Origin: Paralvinella palmiformis
Lineage: Eukaryota > Annelida > Polychaeta > Terebellida > Alvinellidae
Reading direction: 5' to 3'
NCBI GenBank assembly: GCA_025642065.1
Contig: JAODUP010001197.1
Coordinates: forward strand, 1 to 64,000
Length of the DNA: 64,000 nt
Below are positions 58,441 through 64,000 of the stretch, in pieces; positions within the stretch are counted from its first letter, which is position 1; each line of letters opens with the position of its first letter. The position numbers and the translations under genes are program-made. The notes under the pieces were generated by a model, which was not told the DNA's origin, made no database searches, and saw nothing but the letters and a program-made list of their open reading frames with translations.

Positions 58441-59664
58441 CGTAATATGGTCGCGTCGGTTTGCGAACTAGTACTTAACACAGGACTAAACAGAACATAC
58501 AGAACGGGGTACGCCATTCAAGGAACAATATGGTGTTCTATTAAGGTTCCCAATGAGGAATCATAGATAATGTGCATATTATCTACTAAAAATTGCAGTC
58601 AATCAACTTTAAATAATAGACTGGTACGGACACCGCTTTACCCTCAAAAAGACTCATACATCCATTCCAAATACACACTTGTTATAATTGGTAAATAAAA
58701 CGCAGGATCCGCCTACAAACCAAACTAAGAGAAAACTAAGGAAACACGTCGACATTATGTGACTAGCGAACGAGAAAATATCCCGACAATAGTTTCTAAT
58801 AATCCGGACACAATCATCCACGATCCCCAGCAAATAATGTGAGATCGTATAAATTGAATTTGCAGATTCAATTTCAGGCTTTCAGATAAAGTAGGGGATT
58901 CTAGGATTATTGAGAGCCTTTGTTCACCAGTCATGGAATAGCTCAACCAGAATCCCATCATCTGTATACGGAGTCGTTTAGACTCATATGATATATGGAC
59001 TGCCAGACCTAGAGAAGTAATTTGTCATAATTAAGCTTCGTGCTGGACTAGGTGAAGGAGATTCACTACCAGTAAATTGAAGACAGCCTATCATTAGGAA
59101 CATTCTTCACTCTCCAATAAACACGCCATGCGTATTACGAGTAGACTGTTTCCATTAATTACAGTACGGAACCATGAACTTGGTAGCCTTTCATGGTTTT
59201 TGTTGAGTAAGCGAAATCATGGCAGCCGTTGGGCCAATCACGATCTCTTGTTCGATAAAGTGATCATAACATGGAGCTCTACCAGATACATAGTGGTGTT
59301 TACAATCTACAAACACTCGTGACCCGTCAGTTAGTGACAATTCACATGTAACATCCGGAGGAAATGTTTTCAGTCACCCCAAGGAAATAGCATCTGAATG
59401 CTAGAAACCTGAAAAGTGAAAAGTTAAAGGTTCACACTTAAAGAAAATATTCCTTTTAACATATTAATTTGGAGATATTTATTTCCAATTGTGTCCCTTT
59501 GTTTAAAAGTTTCCCACCAAAATTAGTATTATTTAATTAGAGCGTACTTTATAATTGAGGAGTGCATTATTGTAAATAACAGCAATTGTATTGGCACTTT
59601 TGCTTAATATTACCTTTTCTCTTATATTGTTCAAATTCATTCCTCATTACCGAAGTTTCCTTTG
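58441..59664. other. AT-rich sequence, no gene seen
   Basis: No supported feature. Confidence 0.45.
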
Positions 59665-59955
59665 ATGTAGATATTGATTCCAGCTGTTTAGCTGTGTCAT
59701 GGACACCTCATCATATCGACCCCAGTTGTGATCTGTATCATTGTAACCTCATCATAGTAGATATATACCCTAGTTGTGAGCTGTGTCAATGTCACCTCAT
59801 CATGGTAGGTATCGACCTTAGTAGTGAGCTGTGTCATAGTCACCTCACCATAACATATATCGACCTTAGTTTTGAGCTGTGTCATTGTTACCTCATTATA
59901 GTAGTTATCGACCCCCAGTTGTGAGGTGTGTCATTGATACCTCACCATGTTGGCC
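59665..59955 (+). repeat. 48-bp minisatellite, about six diverged units
   Basis: Units of 48 bases (one of 49) built on gctgtgtcattgtcacctca, then tcatagtagatatcgacc, then ttagttgtga. Because 48 is a multiple of three, the plus frame (59,586-59,924) stays open and reads as a 16-residue repeat like SCELCHCHLIIVDIDP. The units differ by several substitutions, so the array is old. The long ORF is best explained by the repeat, not by selection. Confidence 0.9.
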
Positions 59956-62900
59956 TCATTTTGTTGAACTATCATTTTGCCATTGAGTCATCGTCGTGAA
60001 CCATCGTCTTCTCGTCTTAGGTAATTCTTATCTCTTCGGAAATTGTCTCTTTCTCCTTGGAGGTCGCCGTCTCATTGGGAGTCATCGGTTTCCGTTTGAC
60101 AGACATGTCGACGTCGAGTCAGGTTGGTTTCAAATGTGAATAATTTTCATTGCCGCCATCCAATCGTCATCTCGTTGGTATCAGTTATTGTCTAGTTTAT
60201 TTGTATTACACAGAGTTATATGTCTATACTAATGTAATTAATTAAATTCTTATATTGGATTTTAGTGTGTTTAATAGTGCCAATGTGAGGGTGAATGAAC
60301 TTGCATATAGCCACTCATCACTTGATAGTAAACACAAATTGGAGGACCTGCATATATGCTAGAAGATATGTTCCTACACGCTCATAGAAATACAAAACAA
60401 TGTCATGCTTCACTATGATTAAGTAATACAAATAAAGTGTTTTTGGGGGAAGATCATGAGAAGTTAGGTGACGACATGATGAGAAAGCTACACTACAGTA
60501 CATAAGTAGATAGCCCCAATATTAAAGTGAGGATGACATTTTGGTCATCTAACATGTTCACATTACATAATTGCTGAGTTAATACTGGAGCAGCATAAAT
60601 TTGGCATTCGTTTAGTTGGAAACCTTGAAGGATTATCGGATATTCACATATTCTAATAATTTATAATGTGAGTAAGGGTTAAACAGGTTCTTTACGAAAC
60701 AATTGTGACGATCATTTAGGGGTGAGCAATAAATTAGTTTGATGGATGGCCGTGAAATTGGCATATCAATATTGGTAGGAAAACACGCGTTGAATAAGCA
60801 TGGAGCTGATTACATAAATAATCATGTACGAATAAAAGTAACTACTAATCAAACAAATGATTTAAGTTAATTTGTATATCAAGGTGTCTGTAATAATATT
60901 CATTAGAAATAATTCATATTGCTCATTTCTGGATTAACAATGCTGATCATTTGTTTTGTTTTGCCCCTTAACTTAATGCCATATGATAGAGGTGAGTTCT
61001 TAAGTTAGTTAATGTCTTACTTGTTTAATTGAAACTAGTGAATTGGATGCTTTGTTTTCTTCTTATTTAGTATTCAATCTATTTAAGCATTGGTTTGCTA
61101 ATACTGTTATATGGTGACATGTAATATTTCCGCTTACAACGTCAACACTGAAAATTATGCCTCGGTATATCTTGAACATGTATCAGTTGCATGTAACAAG
61201 TAGTAGAACAGAACAATAGTGGTAAGTAAGATAATGAATATGCGGTCAAGCAGTCATCAAATATTAATATGTAGCAAATAGACAGGGACTGTACTGAACT
61301 ATTTATGAATCGTGGTGAGTGAAGGTGCTGTTTATTATAACATTAATTATGATATATGGATCGAATAAGTGCACACGTTATTTTAAATCTTATTATTAAA
61401 ACACCACAATCCATTAAGCGTTAAGTTCATAATATACTCTGTTATATGTACTATGCCCAAAATTAAAGTTCATTTTGCATAAGTGTATATATAGATAGGA
61501 ACACATTTTAGCAGACACATATGCATATGCTTATTTAGTTATATGCCTACATTCTCATTGAATGCATGAAATTGTATAGGGAAATGTGGACAGAGAGATG
61601 CATTGATAATGTATCTTTTAATTTGATCTAATATGAGTGATCTACACCCAATCACATATAAAGCTCTGCACGTGTTTGTGTATATTCGGGTGAGAGTGTG
61701 TGAATATACCTGTACGCTTGAACATTCATAGCGATCTCTCGCGTATGATATTTATTGTATAAAACAATTCAAGATGATCATCTTCCGATTGTCCAAATAA
61801 AAGAGGTTGAAATGTTTTGTTGGGGATAAACTATATGATGTGTTTAACCATATAAGATGTTACATATCATAATTCTATTTCACGGAATCTTCCTACAGTA
61901 TTATTAAAATGCAGTACAATCAAATAGAATAATGTTCAAACTAAGAATGTTAATGAAAGCAAACTTTGGTGGTTCTATTTGTTTGATCTTATTATTGAGG
62001 ACTAGCTGGAAGCAACTTTTCAAACCTGACCAGTTAAATTGTCTAAGAAAGCTATTATGCGAAAGTTTGATCATACATGGAAGAATATTTTAACGTCGTG
62101 AAGTCATGAATGTTTCTCTCGTCATTTTCAGCAATTCAATTTCTTTATTATTGTAAACCGTTAGTTATACGGGCTGGAGGTCCAGGTTGCCTCGGGAGGT
62201 GTAAGCTTTAAATTCCGATACGAGCGCGAGTTTAGGCAGGTCTTAATTAGGTGGGTTGTTTTTATATTTTGTGTTACTATACATGAAGTACCTATTACTT
62301 TACTAGTGTTACAGATGCGGCGTTGACTATATACAAATTCTTGACATATGTTCAAATGGTATAATATACATCTAGAGCTAGGATTCATCATACACACAAT
62401 GTTATTACAAAACATGTGATTAATAACAATGATATTCTACCAACTCGCAATACCATAATTATTTAGCCTTACATTAATATAATTTTGATATCCATTAGCG
62501 CCGGGACGAAAATATACATCATTGTTAACATCGCTCATCTCACTAAAACTTTATGAATGGATGTACCACAAGTTGCTATACGTAAGTGGTGCTTTGTACC
62601 AAAATACAAAAAGGGTAACGATAAAACGGGATATTTATTTTATATACTTAAATGTGTAAACCAAGTACAATCATCACAGTTAGGTTATATATTACAAAGA
62701 GCAATGTGTATCACATCTATGCATTATATGTAATAGAATTGGGATTTTAAATATGTGCTGTTCCAATTACAAATATTAACTCTTAGAAATAATGATAGAA
62801 AGTCTATGGATTCATTGCTATATTAATAATAATATCCTTTCATTAAGTGAAATTGTCTAAATCTCATACAGTAAATTATAGGATTTTGTATTATAATAGT

Positions 62901-63024
62901 CTGTGGGTTTTTTCGGAAGCTTATCCTTTTCTAGGAACATGGATAGATTGATAGATATACACATAAATAGCTAGAAAATTGCTAACTAGCTAGATAATTA
63001 GCTAGATATATCTATATATATTTA

Positions 63025-63028
<4 letters not shown>
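59956..63028. other. AT-rich sequence, no gene seen
   Basis: Between 59,980 and 60,180 there is a tcgtc/catcg-rich patch that may be a decayed extension of the minisatellite. At 62,160-62,250 a slightly GC-richer patch has no known motif. Confidence 0.45.
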
Positions 63029-63085
<57 letters not shown>

Positions 63086-63099
63086 AGAGAGAGAGAGAA

Positions 63100-63175
<76 letters not shown>

Positions 63176-63176
63176 T

Positions 63177-63212
<36 letters not shown>
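63029..63212. repeat. (AT)n, (GA)n, (AT)n and (GATA)n in series
   Basis: AT (63,029-63,082), GA (63,083-63,098), AT (63,106-63,172) and GATA (63,173-63,212). Confidence 0.95.
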
Positions 63213-63213
<1 letters not shown>

Positions 63214-63400
63214 AAGGGATTGATAATTAAAGATATTGATAACTAGTTTATTAAAACACACCGGTCAATAATTATACATTAAACAGCCAAAGTTAAAATC
63301 AACAAATGTATAATTATATGGTTATTTAATTTAATATTGTCACTTCTCAGGTAGCATAGCAGCGATCTGAATGAAGGAATGTTGATATTATCGCAAAAGT
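63213..63400 (-). repeat. Possible family C 3' end, minus copy
   Basis: On the minus strand, ctgagaagtgacaat (about 63,352-63,338) and the run-up to a TATC tail resemble the inverted repeat arms at 25.1 and 26.6 kb. The alignment is weak in between. Confidence 0.3.
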
Positions 63401-64000
63401 TGGAAAACATCGCCAGTCTACAAAAACTATTGAACAATATATTATACTTCTAAAATATCTTGCTGAAATAAAACAAATGGCTGAAATTGACCTCATGCCT
63501 TTTTTTAGACTTGATCCATGAGCATTTTGGCGAATATATTCGTATTTGGGTCACAGGTAATGCACTTATAAGTTTACGTTTTGGTTTCGGTAAATAGTAA
63601 TATGGAATTTATCTCAAAAGTAGGTTTTTCGTTAATCGCTTTCAGCAATGTCTGTCAGTTACTAACATATTTGATATCCAAGTGAACATAAAAAAGAGGC
63701 CATTTCGCGAATTGTGCACATCTATATAAATTATCCATGATACGTATTCCACGCATTCACGCATTTAAATTGGGAGAAAGACAGCTATATATTGTGTGAG
63801 TTATGTGTGCCAGCATGAAGGTGGATGTTGGTAGGTGCGTCCAGTGGAAGTTGTTGATTGGGTGTATCGTATGTGCACGTGTCTCTCTTTCGGTCTATAC
63901 TTACTTCTTTATGGTGTGGTAATGCGAGAAGCGTATATCCAAAAGAATAAGTGCCTGTATATTAAAGTGTTCTATAATGTAACAAACCACAACCATATTT
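63401..64000. other. AT-rich sequence, no gene seen
   Basis: No supported feature up to the window end. Confidence 0.45.

Overview
This window reads as intergenic or deep-intronic DNA from a large, repeat-rich animal genome. It is AT-rich and has dozens of long (AT)n, (CA)n and (TATC)n tracts. I see no multi-exon host gene. All recognisable coding sequence is remains of transposable elements: LINEs, one Penelope-like element (PLE), hAT DNA transposons and one unclassified element family. This mix is typical of molluscs, and a cephalopod is my best guess from general knowledge. The sequence alone does not prove the species.

Layout. 0-12 kb: mostly featureless AT-rich DNA with microsatellites and a LINE 3' end (6.9-7.45 kb). 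12.7-14.1 kb: a badly decayed hAT-like transposase. 15-25 kb: a 120-bp tandem duplication, members of three dispersed repeat families (called A, B and C here), and a U2-snRNA-like relic (about 23 kb). 25-28 kb: inverted repeat arms around a LINE reverse-transcriptase fossil, then a second LINE C-terminus. 29.96-31.18 kb: a non-autonomous hAT element with matching ends and target-site duplication. 32.4-35.8 kb: an unclassified element fossil, a LINE RT with its 3' UTR, family D, and a third LINE 3' UTR copy. 35.8-39.6 kb: the PLE, the best preserved element. 40.4-44.1 kb: second copies of families A, B and C in the same order. 46-48 kb: a LINE endonuclease fossil and tandem repeats. 50.3 kb: one possible terminal exon. 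53.6-54.6 kb: an internally deleted hAT transposase. 55.4 kb: another LINE RT. 57-64 kb: the inverted family D copy, minisatellites and long microsatellites.

The main biology is in the PLE. It has an upstream ORF resembling an SGNH (GDSL-like) hydrolase whose catalytic positions look altered, then a reverse transcriptase with YLDD, a Cys motif and a GIY-YIG endonuclease. A candidate minimal hammerhead ribozyme lies about 430 bases after the RT stop codon. The RT is broken by a one-base frameshift in an A run, and by a 110-base homopolymer-rich patch that replaces the fingers region. That patch may be an assembly fault. The recurring theme elsewhere is retroposon 3' ends joined directly to microsatellites, which probably seeded many of the simple repeats here. 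All homology statements are from recall of family motifs and by-eye alignment; no database search was run.
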